From NCBI RefSeq assembly GCF_003369915.1, contig NC_046677.1:23330913-23394912 (forward strand): a stretch of DNA of 64,000 bases, in the 5' to 3' direction. This DNA comes from Drosophila miranda (lineage: Eukaryota; Arthropoda; Insecta; Diptera; Drosophilidae). The notes below the pieces were generated by a model. The model saw only the letters and a list, made by a program, of their open reading frames with translations, had not been told where the DNA came from and ran no database searches. Below, piece after piece: positions 1 through 10,986 of the stretch (its first letter is position 1; each line of letters starts with the position of its first letter). A program made the translations under genes and the position numbers.

Positions 1-682
1 GCATAATTTATTTACTAAATTTTAGATTTAAGCAAGCTGAACCTCCTTTTCACTTACCACAAAATTTTTTATTTACGCGTCTGAAAAGCTCAAGATTTGT
101 TCACCTACTAGTATTCTTACATCTAAAAACTCAAATGTGGGATTCCCCTTTATCTAGACGCACCCAACGAAAACGAAAATACGTATATGTATCTATTTTG
201 TAATCGTGTAAGGACGAGGTTTGCGACGTGTGAAAAGGGGGAAGAGAGCCAATTTATAATCGAGTAAGACCCCACTCGTGTTAGGCGATGGATAGGTGTA
301 CTCGTCTCATCCTACTCCTGTCGGATACGTAGCGTGAAAAATGCGCATACGCCACATGTATCACACCTGAATCAGAACATGAAATAACGATAGCTCCAAA
401 CGTGAGCTGCCGTGAGCGCCCCCTTTCCCAGCCAAAGCCATACTCGAACTATACAGATGCATCGCAGTTATGTGTCATGCGCTGAACAACCTCCGCTGCT
501 AGAATGTGCCCCATGGAGCTGCGCCAACAACGCAACCGCCACTGCCAGCGAAATGTGCAGACAGGGGGAAGACAATCGCGTGTTTGGCAAGTAAATTTCT
601 TGCTGGCAACGTGTGCATGGAAACCTCTTGAAGGAAACCTGATTTTGAAACGCCATCCCCTTTTAGTCGATTTTTAATGCGG
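1..682. other. intergenic, no gene seen
   Basis: AT-rich at the left edge, then mixed composition. The longest open frame (412-594, 60 codons) has no signal peptide, no recognisable domain and no splice context, so I do not call it. The right end merges with the 3' end of the trypsin gene on the minus strand. Confidence 0.5.
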
Positions 683-688
683 TTTATT
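683..688 (-). terminator. poly(A) signal of the trypsin-like gene
   Basis: TTTATT on the plus strand reads AATAAA on the minus strand, about 15 nt beyond the TAG stop of the serine protease. This implies a very short 3' UTR, as is common for secreted digestive or seminal proteases. Confidence 0.7.
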
Positions 689-703
689 GAAGAACTTTTC
701 ATG

Positions 704-1597
704 CTAGATGCCGCTGTGCTCCTTCACCCAATCGCGGGCAAATGCTACGCGGGAGTAAACGCCTGGATAGTCGGGCTTGGCACAGCCATAGCCCCAGCTG
801 ACAATTCCCACCAAAACGCCAGATTCACTGACCATTGGGCCGCCGGAGTCACCCTGGCAGGCATCCTTGCCACCCTCCATGAACCCGGCACAGATCATAC
901 GCTCGGTCACGCCGCCATACTGCTGGTACTTTTCGCTGCACACCTTCTGGTTGACTAGCGGCACCTCCACCTGCCGCAGCCACTCGCGGGACTCCAGGAG
1001 GTTCTGGGTATTCCCCCAGCCACTCACAAAGCAGGTCTCCCCATCCATGAGCTGCTGTTGGGGCTCCGGCAGCCTGATGGCCTTCTTGGTCTCATCGAAT
1101 TTAATGGGATGCTGGAGCTGCAGCAACGAGAAGTCGTAGTCTACGTTCGAAAAGTTGAATTGAGCATGCTGGACGATCTGCTTGACACGGAGTAGCTCTC
1201 CGCTGCGAGCAAACTCTGAGGTGCCCAAGCGAATCTTTAAACGATCGGCAGTCTTGCCACTGAAACAGAAAGATAACAGTTAAACCCTTGAAGAAAGAAG
1301 TGGTGTGATGTGGCATCCTATGACTCACTATGTGCAATGGGCAGCGGTCAGAATCCACTCCTCGGATATCAAGGATCCTCCACAAATGTGACTGGAAGTC
1401 TGTAGCGACACCTGATGTGGCGCATCGGTGATATTGATGCGATGTCCACCCACAATGCGACCATCTAGACGTGGCTGGGTCTTCAGAAGCGTATCCTTCA
1501 GGGAACGCTGTCGCATAATCGGCTGGGGTATAAGGCACACGCCCCCAAAGACCAAAAGGCTGCACTGCAGCAAGAGAAACACTCGAAGACTCAACAT
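704..1597 (-). CDS. trypsin-like serine protease zymogen (S1A family)
   Basis: Two coding exons, complement(704..1259) and complement(1329..1597), are joined over a 69 bp GT-AG intron (donor TA|GTGAGT, acceptor TTTCAG|T) to give 274 aa. Visible features are a signal peptide (about residues 1-22), a short propeptide, the activation site R47|IVGG, catalytic His87 in TAAHC, Asp132 in DYDFSLLQL and Ser228 in GDSGGP. Asp222, six residues before Ser228, occupies the S1 pocket position that gives trypsin-type cleavage after Lys/Arg. All three triad residues are present, so an active secreted endopeptidase is expected. The start is the only Met before the signal peptide and has a TATA box 48 nt upstream. 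I cannot assign it to a named fly protease. The upstream GATA-type sites would suit midgut expression, which is inference. Confidence 0.93.
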
Positions 1598-1644
1598 GGC
1601 TGTTCTAAACTAAACTTTTCTTTGGATTCTTTTGATGTTAAAGC

Positions 1645-1652
1645 CTTATATA
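1645..1652 (-). promoter_or_regulatory. TATA box of the trypsin-like gene
   Basis: TATATAAG reads on the minus strand about 48 nt upstream of the protease start codon, leaving room for a 5' UTR of roughly 20 nt. It is a good match to TATAWAAR, and TATA promoters are common for tissue-specific secreted proteases. Confidence 0.65.
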
Positions 1653-1728
1653 TGCTATGGATGGGCTCTTGGCTAACTGATAGCCACCCACTGCGCCCAA
1701 AAAACCCGCTGAGCCACCGCTGAGGGGA

Positions 1729-1734
1729 TTATCA
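1729..1734 (-). promoter_or_regulatory. candidate GATA-factor site
   Basis: TGATAA on the minus strand lies about 135 nt upstream of the protease start. A second GATA core (CTGATAG) lies near 1677-1683. Midgut protease genes of flies are typically driven by GATAe through such sites. Single six-base matches are weak evidence; two close to one promoter are suggestive only. Confidence 0.35.
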
Positions 1735-2260
1735 CCCGAATGACACACAAACCAACAAGAAGTAAAGACCAGCATAACGGGTCGAAGGTTTTGATACCCT
1801 TTTAGATCAGTAGTATCTGAGGAAGCTCTAAGATATTTTTAGTTGAATTATCATTGCAGACTTGTTTTTTGCCACACCGACGGTTTGGACATGTGATCTA
1901 CAGAGTCATAAAGGAGCATGTGTACAATTTTCTTATGTTAGCTTCCAAACTGGGAGACAGGGGCCTTCACAGGTTCACAGGCTGCAAACATCTGCTCAAA
2001 ATTGTCATACCCTCTTCAGGGTACTTCTGAGGGCTGGCTTATGGGATGTGGTCTCTAAAAATACTGTTTCTTGGCCTTGGGTGAGCTCGTAATCAAATCG
2101 CTTGCAGCCATTATAAGGTATATGGGTATTTGTAATTGGGTCAAATGCATTTGGCAGTACAGTAAGTTAATTCTTTAATAGCCATCAACTTGTTGTAAAA
2201 GGTTACAAATTCCCTTTGTGAATAAATTAGTTTAGTATGCACCTATTTAACCGCATCTAT
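1735..2260. other. intergenic with a short palindromic repeat remnant
   Basis: No coding signal. At 2007-2023 the sequence ATACCCTCTTCAGGGTA forms a short palindrome. It resembles the GGGTAT-type hairpins common in dispersed Drosophila elements and a similar palindrome at 57675-57695 in this window. The distal part contains the LeuRS 3' UTR, with TTTAAT (ATTAAA on the minus strand) near 2174. Confidence 0.4.
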
Positions 2261-5200
2261 TTACTCTACCACATAGATCAGATTCCGACCCACTTCGGTT
2301 AATTTGCCTCCCTGCTCCACGCTCACTCGCTTGGCGGCGACATCCAGGATGAAATTTCCCTCGCTGAGCAGCGTTTTGCCCGTTTTATAATCCTGAAAGT
2401 TGGTAATCTTGCGGGGACCCAGCAGTAGGTCATCGAATCGCCAGATTTTAAGATTAGACAGATCCGTTTTGAGCCCAATTACTTTGGAGATCTTCTCACG
2501 CAACGACTGCACTGTATCGCCCTCGGAGATGATGGTGTTGATTTGGAAGAGCGACGAACGCTCTGTGGGATTCACCAGCTCAACGCTCACATTGGGTGCC
2601 ACACTAAAGCTGATGAAAGGCGAGCCAGGGCGCACTTCCTCGCGAGTTTTCTCTGGTGCTGAGGGATCATCGGTATACTTTACTTCCAGAGAATCCAGCT
2701 ATGAAAAAACAAAGCATAAAAGTTAATGGAGAACTATATTAACTGTGGGATTTATCTCACATCCAGGGTGTTCTTGAGGTACTCCAGATTGCTGATTAGC
2801 ACTTGCCGCTCATCGAAATCCAGGTTTACAGCCAGGGCCGCTACTCCCTTGCCGGACTCCACTTTTTCGCGTATCATTTGAGCGAACGGCATCACTCGCT
2901 TCATGAACTTCTTGAGTTCTGCCTTCTGTTGGAGGGTGGCAGCAATCACCTTGTTGTCCGGCAAGGCCTTGGACTTGTTGAACAGCTCCCGCATGGTGTC
3001 CAGGACACAGCACTGCCAGGGCGGATAGGTTTTGGCAGCCCAAATGAGGGCACGATTGGGTTTCGCTGTCTGCGGATCCAGTGCTTTCTCTTTCCCACCC
3101 TTGGGCTTTAGCTGCAGCAGGTTCTTCAGGTTGAGACGGAAGGCATGAGCCGACTCCATGAGGTACTCGGAGCTCATAATGTCGAGCTCATTGATGGCCC
3201 CTACCTCGGGCCAGCGAGCGTGGACAATGGACTCATTGTTGCCCAATAGTCCCCAAACGTGTTCCGCCATGTGCGGGCAGATAGGAGCCACCAGCAGAGC
3301 CTGACGACGTATAAACTCCAGCACCAGTTCCACGTGCATACCCTGGGTGCCGCACAGCTCGCGGTACTTGTCGCGGGCCAGCTGCAACTCATAGAAACCG
3401 CTCCTCAGAGCCTCCTTAAACAGCATCTTCCGATAGTTGTCGTCCGTCTGCTGTGTCTTGAGGTTCAGCTCGCTGAGGAAAACCTGATCATTAAACGTTT
3501 TGGCGGCGCCCTTTCTCAGAGTGCTTTTCGTTTCCAGCATCTCTTTGACCCACTCGATGAACGTGAACAGCCGCAAGATGCCCGCATCCGCTGTGCTCAC
3601 GACAAAGTTGGCATCCTCAATGCTGTCACCGGCATCAGCTAGACACAGACGCATGCCATCGGCCGAGAACTTTTCCACGGCATCGGTTAGGGTGAGGAAA
3701 TTGCCATCCGACTTGGACATCTTTGCGGAATTGAGCAGCAGGTGTCCATTCACGCGCATGCCCTTGGGCCACTTTGTGTCATCTTTGGGCCAAATGGCGG
3801 CATGATTGTACAGAGTGAAAGTCAGATGGTTATTGATCAGATCCTTGCCAGAAACACGTAGATCCATGGGATACCAATACTCGAACTCGCGACGCAACAC
3901 AGCCAAATGCTCCAGCTTAATGTTTGACTTCTTTGGTGGCGGTGACTCTTTGAAGAAGATGTAGTCCCAGACCTCAGAGGTCATGTCAGCAGGTGTGATG
4001 CCTACAACAAAGATGGTAATAGATTAAGAGGTTATATCATTAAATTGAACGAAAATTGACATACCAAAGGGACCGGGCTTCTCGCCACGAAGGCTTCCGC
4101 CCTGTATCAGATGCACAACTGTATAGTATGCCATGTGGATGGTGGAGTCCGACAAAGACTCAATCAGCCACTGCTCGTCCCACGGCAGCTTGGTGCCCAG
4201 ACCGTAGGTGCGCGAGCAAGCGTACTCGTGCAGCCAGTTTAGACACGCCTCGAAATTGTTGCGTGCCTCTTCGTGAAAGGTCTCCATGTCGTGCAGTATC
4301 TTGAAAGCCTGCTCCTTCCAAACGGTTTCGCCGTAGGTGATGTACCACTGATTGCACAGCGCTACCACACACTCATCGGCCGAGCGAGACAGGATGGTCT
4401 TCTCCGGCTCATAGTAGACTTCCGCCTCGTTGGCATCCACCATCTTCTTTTGCAGATTCTTTTTGACATCCTGGACTTTGCTGCCGGCAAATTCGCCAAC
4501 CAACATGATGCCGTCATAGAAACCTAAAAAGGATTCCAAATTAAATATGAATGTGAATCTCTATAAGGCGGCAGAAGCTTACTCTTCAGGTAGCACATTT
4601 CCTTGGCTTCGGCGAGCTTGTCCTTGTCGTTTTGAGACTGAATCTTAAGTGTATTGTAGGCATGAACGGCACAAAGCTTGCCCAGCGTAGGCACCTCAAT
4701 GATCGGGAAAGGCTCATAGTTTAGAACCATCTCATCTTTTAGTCCGTACTTCTGGCGGAACGCCTCCTTCTTCTGCAGATCCACCAGGGCAGCGTAATCG
4801 TCGGGCGAGTCGGAAGGCACTGAGGTAACCACACCCGTGCCCTTGTCCGCTTTGATGCTTAGCATGGGAAGCGTGTATATGATTTTGTGGAACGTCAATG
4901 GTGCCGAGAGGGGAGTACCCAACAGCTCTAGGCCTGTGATCTCGGCCAGCACAACAATATTGCCCTCCTCGGCAGTGAATCCCTGGTAGGCCATGTTGCG
5001 CGCAGCACGACGAGTGCTGATCCAAACTTCATCCCGAGAGGTTTGCCACGCAATGTACTTGATGTCCGGATGCAGCCAGCAATTGGTCTGGCCGTACATC
5101 GTCTCCGGCCGCAGTGTGGCGGCAACCATGTAAATGGGTTTCTTGATAGCGCTGCAAAAGAAACGCCACTTAAATCACAATCGAAGCGGAGTAATAAATG

Positions 5201-6218
5201 ACTATTTCAGACCTCAATACTTTGGGTGCCTGCAGAACTTTCATTTTTATCAAAGTGTACTCCTGCGGGCCCACGCCCTCGCCAGTGGAACGATCGTGGT
5301 CCATGCACGGCTGTCCATCCTTGGGTGAGTAGATGGTGTAGCGCTTTCCGTACATAATCTTGCCGCGCTGCTTCAGATGATTGAACTGCCAGCGGACAAA
5401 TGAATCAAAGAATGGATTAGCATCCGTTGTGATAAATTTGCGCCGCCAATCGATGTGGGCACCAATGCTCTTTAGGTCCTGTATCGCCAGAGGTGGGAAG
5501 TAGTTCAGCCAATGCTGGGGGTCGGAGAACTCTTTGATTTCCTCATCCTTGAGGCCCAGACTCTGCATGATCTGCCACTGGTACTTGGCCGCTCCCGTCT
5601 TGGCCACAGCCTTGCTTTTCTTGCCCTTAGACTTATCCTTGGGTATCTCCGACTTGGTCTCCTCAACGGGTGCCTCTTCCACCGCCTCTGGAAACTGGGG
5701 AGGATAGCCAAACAGTTCCATTTCGCGCGTCAACTTGTCGGCACATGCCTTAATCGGCATTCCAGTACAATGGAAGCCAAAGGGCCACAGGACGCGACGT
5801 CCCTTCAGCCGTTGGTACCGCACGGCAAACTCCGCCTTGGACAAACTAAATGTATGGCCCAAATGCAGACGTCCATTCATGTAAGGAAAGGGAAACGTGA
5901 CGAAGAATTTCTCCGACTGTTCCTTCTTTGGCGCCGCCGGTGCATCCGTCTGATGGACTTGTTCCTTTTCCCAGCGCTCCTGGACTTCGCGCTCGATCTT
6001 CTGCAGGTATTCCACCTTAAAGGTGCCTTTCCGCTCGATATTCGCCTAGTGCACACAACGAAATTTGCATTTTAAAAAGGGCGCATATGTATGAATGAAG
6101 AAGAATTCCCGGAAAATATTGCATCAGCCGGCATGCTTTCGTGGCAGTTTGCTGAATTTAGCCACCACCAGATAATAGAGCTCTGCGGAGATTTCCATCA
6201 ACTATTATTACTCACCAT
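2261..6218 (-). CDS. LeuRS: cytosolic leucyl-tRNA synthetase
   Basis: Class I aminoacyl-tRNA synthetase that charges tRNA-Leu with leucine in the cytosol. In metazoans it is part of the multisynthetase complex and a leucine sensor. I read six coding exons on the minus strand: 6216-6218, 5213-6045, 4583-5151, 4065-4523, 2761-4001 and 2261-2698. All junctions are GT-AG and the total is exactly 1180 codons plus stop (human cytosolic enzyme is about 1176). Visible motifs are the HIGH-type HLGH at residues 62-65, the CP1 editing-domain signature [12 protein letters not shown] from about 291, the editing segment [16 protein letters not shown] at about 383-398, and the KMSKS loop KMSKSDGNF from 715. 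The carboxy-terminal exon encodes the ubiquitin-like tail found in eukaryotic cytosolic LeuRS. The first coding exon contains only the ATG, so the protein begins M|ANIERKG. It diverges from CCDC47 over a 650 bp promoter. Confidence 0.97.
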
Positions 6219-6868
6219 TTTAGATTAGTGCACGTCGCAATTGTTTAAAACAATTGTTTTATACAGATTTCCGCACTAAAAGCAATATTGCCAGTGCAAC
6301 GTGTTTACCAAAAGAAAATCGATAGTCGATAGACAGAATCGCTGTGGAAAAGCCTGAAGGGGTGACGCAGGGCTGCTTAAGAATAATTAATTATAAATAA
6401 TTATAATTGGTTATCATTAAAGGTTGTTGACTTTACTGATTGTTTGAATTGAAAATCTCTGTAATTTCTTAATGGTTGTCTTCCAACAGACACAGCTGAT
6501 TAAAATTAGGCAAATCGACTGCAAGTCTATGACAAGCCGCATGCTTCTGTTGTTCATGCTGCTTGCTTTTCCAGTCCGGTTCACAGCATTAACTTAAAAT
6601 GCAGTGTAAAACCATCAATATGAATATCTCTGCACACTTTTTGTTCCCTATCTAGGTCGCACACCTTGCAACTTACATAGCGATGCGCTTTACACTATCG
6701 ATATAAATAATTTAACCATCGATAGGCCAACTCAAAATTCCATCGATATTTCTAATTTAACCTAGTTTTTTTTCTTAATTAGTGAAAATATAGTATAAGC
6801 ACATTTAGAGAAATTGTAACATAATTAAGCACACAAAACGTAACAATTGTGGAAAGTATTTGTTAACA
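6219..6868. promoter_or_regulatory. divergent LeuRS / CCDC47 promoter region
   Basis: The 650 bp gap between the LeuRS ATG (minus) and the CCDC47 ATG (plus) must hold both promoters. It contains several ATCGAT cores: one exact DRE at 6696-6703, imperfect copies near 6319-6336 (ATCGATAGTCGATAG) and 6718-6725, and ATCGATATT near 6742. DRE/DREF control is typical of Drosophila housekeeping genes, which fits both neighbours. No TATA box is positioned for either gene. Confidence 0.6.
6696..6703. promoter_or_regulatory. DRE (TATCGATA) upstream of CCDC47
   Basis: Exact palindromic DNA replication-related element, 166 bp before the CCDC47 start codon. It is the established binding site of DREF at housekeeping promoters in Drosophila. 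Further partial copies flank it. Confidence 0.65.
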
Positions 6869-8427
6869 ATGCGACCAGTATTTGCCTTTTTGCTGCTGGC
6901 GCTCATCTGTGCGTGCCAGGCGCAGTCGGACTTCGAGGAAGGCGATAATGACAATGATTTTGCCGAATTCGATGATGAGTTCGTGGGTTCCAACTATTAC
7001 ACAGAGCCAGCGGCCAAAAATGCAGAGTCCAATTCGGCAGGTGAAGCTGGTGGAGCCAGTGGATCTAGGGAGGAACAAGTGCCGCCACGCAAGCAGCCAC
7101 AAATCGTTGACGACGACGAGGAGGATGGCCTTGTAGAGGAGGACGACGAGTTCGAGCACTTCCAGGACGAGGAGGAGTTCGAGGGCTACGACGGTGGCGA
7201 CGCCAAGGACCCGCCAATCGACGAGCAGGCCGAGCCCAAGCTCAACATACCCAATATCCCACTGCACTTCCGCACCCACTGGGACTCCTATTGGATGGAG
7301 ATGCTGATGGTTGCGGGTCTGCTGGCGTACTTTGCCAATTTCTTTGCGGGAAAGGCGAAGAACGCACGACTGGCGCAGCTCTGGTTCAGCACGCACAAGG
7401 CTCTGCTGGACGAGAACTTTGCCCTTGTGGGGGATGACGGAAAGCCGGAGAATGAGAATCCCGGTCTGATTAAGGAGAGCGAGAGCCTGTACACGCTCTG
7501 GTGCTCGGGACGTACCTGCTGCGAGGGCATGCTCGTCGAGCTGAAGATGATTAAGCGCCAGGATTTGGTGTCCCTGGTGGCGGGACTGATGCGTCCCCAG
7601 CTCGATACGGTCCATATCAAAATCGAACTGACGCGTGGCTTAATGGATTCATTTGTATTTGCAGTCGGCACTAAAAAGACCATCACCAAGGTCTTTAAGG
7701 AATATACAGATTTGGTAAGAGGATATACCTATATATTCCCAATTTGAACTCGATTCCAAACACTTGTTGCCATTGCAGAGCAAATTCTGTAGTCTAGTCG
7801 GGAAGCCGGAGGATCGCTACAATGTGCCCAACGGCTTCGCAGTGCTCTCGGAGGTGCCAGAGGCCACATCTGCCATACTCGAATCACGTATTATTACTGC
7901 ACTTAACAAATACCAAAGCTATATCGATTACCTGCACATTTCGGACCAGTTCAGTGGCCCCATCCAGCAGGAGGAGGGCAATACACTGAAGCAGCTGGAG
8001 ACCAAGCCCGTCCTTCTAGCCGGTTTCAATCTGCCCAAGCATGCCGAAATGGAAACCATTAAGCCGTTGTTATTGTTGATCTTTTATTTAATGGAACGTT
8101 TGAAGACTTATCGCATGTCCAAGGAGGTATTGCATTAATCAATCACATCTTTCTTACAGATAATCACTCTTTAAAATGCATTTCCAGGGCAAGTCCAAGT
8201 CGGACAAGAATCGTCAGCGCGTTGAGGAGGAGTTCTTGAAGAGCACACATGCTGCACGTGCCGAGGCAGCCGCTCAGCGTCGCGAGGACAAGCGCAAGCA
8301 GGAGAAGGAGCGCATTCTGGCCGATGAGGATCCAGAGAAACAGCGCCGCTGGGAGGCCAAAGAACAGAAGCGGCAGGCCAAAAAGAATGCCCCCAAAATG
8401 AAGCGACTGGCCGTCAAATCATTGTAG
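6869..8427 (+). CDS. Ccdc47: CCDC47 / calumin orthologue, ER membrane protein
   Basis: Three exons (6869-7714, 7779-8126, 8188-8427) with GT-AG introns give 477 aa, close to the 483 aa of human CCDC47. CCDC47 binds calcium in the ER and, with Asterix, forms the PAT complex that chaperones multipass membrane proteins at the translocon. Visible features are a signal peptide (about 1-19), an acidic luminal stretch at about 78-115 ([18 protein letters not shown] and following), one transmembrane helix at about 142-160 ([17 protein letters not shown]), and a lysine/arginine-rich coiled-coil tail from about 399 ([15 protein letters not shown] onward). The start is the ATG at 6869 because the signal peptide follows at once; an upstream in-frame TTG is not a credible start. 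The D. melanogaster orthologue is, as I recall, CG17593. Confidence 0.95.
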
Positions 8428-8939
8428 ATTTGCTTCACAGTTTGCCATTAGTTGTCTCTCAGGAGCGCTCCTCCTTAAAGTACATACATTGACCATTTGT
8501 AGTTGTTCCTCAAATGCCACAGAATAAAGCAATATATTATATATTTTTTTCCTATGGAGCGCCAAAAACGAAATTACACAATCCCAATTATACCTACCTA
8601 TGTATACCTAGCAGATAAGCTTATTATACCGATAAGATAACCCTTTATATCTCCGAGAGGTCAGGTTTCATATCTTTTGGATTACAAGAGGGGCAAAACC
8701 GAGAAGTTGCACACAGTTAGATGCTCAATCTCTTGCCCAACGCCTTCACACTCACTCTCGAAGCAAGCACTGCTTCAAATGACATTTCGGGTGCTCGCAT
8801 ATCGGGCCGAAAAATTGCAATTATATTTACTAGGACTTGGTTTCGAATGGTATGGGTTAACAGAACAAATTTTGATCATTAATCATCTCTTACTTCACTG
8901 CACTCTGGCGTTGGGGGCCGAAGGAATCGCGTGTGTGAT
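8428..8939. other. convergent 3' ends of CCDC47 and the next gene
   Basis: Holds the CCDC47 3' UTR with an AATAAA poly(A) signal at 8523-8528. Beyond that is AT-rich sequence that should contain the 3' UTR of the minus-strand coiled-coil gene. No additional gene is seen. Confidence 0.5.
8523..8528 (+). terminator. poly(A) signal of CCDC47
   Basis: AATAAA about 96 nt after the CCDC47 stop codon, followed by a T-rich stretch (TATTTTTTTCC). A normal cleavage context. Confidence 0.75.
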
Positions 8940-10986
8940 CTAACACTTGACTGGGAAACAGTTCTCATTGGACACATAAGCAATGTGGTTGCGTAGGGTC
9001 TTGATCTGCTTCTGGGCGGCATCGAAGCTGTACGAGAGGGTATTCAGTTGACCTTGCATCTCCCGGATGACGGCTTCGCGATCGTTGACCGACAGGGAAG
9101 CGGTGGCACGGCACTGGGCCAGCTCCTTCTCCAGGCGATTGATTTGCTCCTGCTGCTGGGACTTGATCAGTTCTGCGCGCTCCTTGGTGCCGGCTATGAT
9201 CTTGGCGGACTCAGTTCGCAAGGTGTCGAGATCATCCTGGGTGGCCTTCAGCTGCTCGCAGAAGAGATCGCGCTGGCGCAGGAGCTCCTCCAGTTCGTTG
9301 CGGGCCTGGGACAGCTCCATCTGGCACTGGGCCAGTTGTGGGCGCACGTCTACGGAGGTGGGGGAGCTCAACTGGGCTTTACAGGACTTGAGCTCCTTGC
9401 AGACGACCACCAGCTTTCCCTGCATCTCGTCCTTCTCCTTGCAGATCTGGGCCAGCTTCAGCTGCTCGTTCTCTAGTAGCTTGGGGAAGTGGAGCAGCTC
9501 GTTGAGCTTCTCCTGGAACTTTGCCCGGATCTCCTTCACCTCCGTGTTGATCTGCTGCTCGATGCGCTTGTTGTTCATGTTGAGCTTCTCCAGCGAGACG
9601 CACTGCTCCTCGACCTTCTGCTGGGCAAGCAGGTACTTGTTGCGGTAGTCCTCCAGCTGCTGCGACTGCTCCTTCATAATGCACTTGAACTCCTGCTGCT
9701 CCTCCTTCATCTCATTGACGCGAGCACGCAGAAGATTCAGTTCGGCAGCATCGGCATCTCCGTCGGCGCCTTTCGATGGACTGCTACCACAAATGCCCTT
9801 CATTCTAGGGGAAGGAATGAAAGCACATATAGATTTAATGGGAGCTCCCGTTGGGGGACACTTACCGCTTCTGCATCTCCTTCATCTGGCAGTCCTTGCG
9901 CTGAAACTCTGTCAGCAGACGCGTGTAGTTCTCCTTCATCTTCTCGTACTTGTCCGCCTTGGTGTTGCGCTTCCCCCCGCAGATGACCAGTGGATCGGGT
10001 TCCTCTGGGCAAGGCGGCCGTGACGGACATGGGCGCGAGTCCTCGTCGCTTCCCTCATCGCACGGACCCGCGGATTCACGACAGTTCACTTCGTTCAGCA
10101 GCCTCTTCACCGAACACTGCATTTTCACAATGCGATGCTTCAGCTTCTCCATGGAGGTGACTGATGGGGCAGAGGAATTCTGTGGACATGGGGCGGCATG
10201 GCCATGAGCATGCGACCGTTTGGACGAACGACAGGGCGGTGCGGGCGGGCACACGCTGCTGCTGCTCTCCGGGCAGGGCTTCGCCCCACAGGGCCCCGGA
10301 CTGCATACGGGCTTGTTTTTGCAGGCCATGATCGCAGCTGCAATCTCTTGCATCATCCGCTTGTCTTCCGGACAGGCGCCCTTCATCTTCTGCATGGCCT
10401 TCTGCAGGGCACAGATTAGCCGCTCATCCATGGCACCACCACCACCACCACCGCCTCCACCGCCACCGCCGCAGACACTGGCACATGAGCTAGCATCCTC
10501 GCTGCAGGGCTCGGTGGCTCCGCTGTTCTGCTGTCCACCGGGACATGTAGCACCCATGCACATGTAGGGCGAGAGCTGGTCCTCGTCCACGGTGGTGGTC
10601 AGGTTCACCTCCTTGTAGTGACGGTGCGAGCCAAAGTTCTGCAGCTCAATGGCCCGCCGCATCATGGTGTGGAGCTTGATGTTCTCCTGCTCCATGCACA
10701 CGCGCAGGCGCTTGATCTCGCGCATTTCGCTGCGCGTCTGGCAGGGCTTGGAGCACAGGTCCATCACATTAGACTTGATGTCCTGGATGATCTTGTTCTG
10801 GCAGTCGATCTCCTTGATGAGAGCCAGATACTCCATGTACATGCGCTTCTGTTCTGGATCGTCGGAGGACTCACCCAGGCGCGAGAACAGATCATCCTCG
10901 ATCCCCTCCTCCATCATGTGCTCCTCCATGAACCTCTGCTCATCCTCGTACTCCCCGGGCTCTTCGGTATTCTCCGTATCCGCCAT
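8940..10986 (-). CDS. coiled-coil protein with poly-Gly and Cys/Pro-rich linker (paralogue A)
   Basis: Two exons, complement(9866..10986) and complement(8940..9804), joined over a 61 bp intron (CG|GTAAGT ... CCCTAG|A), give 661 aa. I do not recognise a named family. The amino-terminal part is acidic, then heptad-rich (about 45-115). Then comes a low-complexity region with twelve consecutive glycines (173-184, from a GGT-type repeat) and many Cys-Pro and Ser residues up to about 330. From about 385 to 650 it is continuous predicted coiled coil. The segment from about 415 to 495 aligns without gaps to the gene at 12929-14968: IMKEQSQQLEDY versus IIRQQKDRLTDY, and KLNMNNKRIE versus KLHINNKQLE. 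The carboxy ends also match: SFDAAQKQIKTLRNHI versus NFEVSQKHIRVLRRHI. A structural, centrosomal or sperm-axoneme role is possible but unproven. Confidence 0.88.
10437..10471. repeat. coding (ACC)n / (GGT)n microsatellite
   Basis: A run of ACC/GCC triplets within the first exon of the minus-strand coiled-coil gene. It encodes its poly-glycine tract and stays in frame, so length changes would add or remove glycines only. Confidence 0.85.

Noticed and set aside
412..594. 60-codon frame with several cysteines near the left edge
   Set aside because: No signal peptide, no domain, no promoter; within chance expectation.
9048..9986. Long plus-strand open frames opposite the coiled-coil gene A (up to about 190 codons), rich in Leu and Ser
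   Set aside because: They are antisense shadows of a Gln/Glu/Leu-rich coiled coil; the minus-strand frame has the domain structure and the paralogue.
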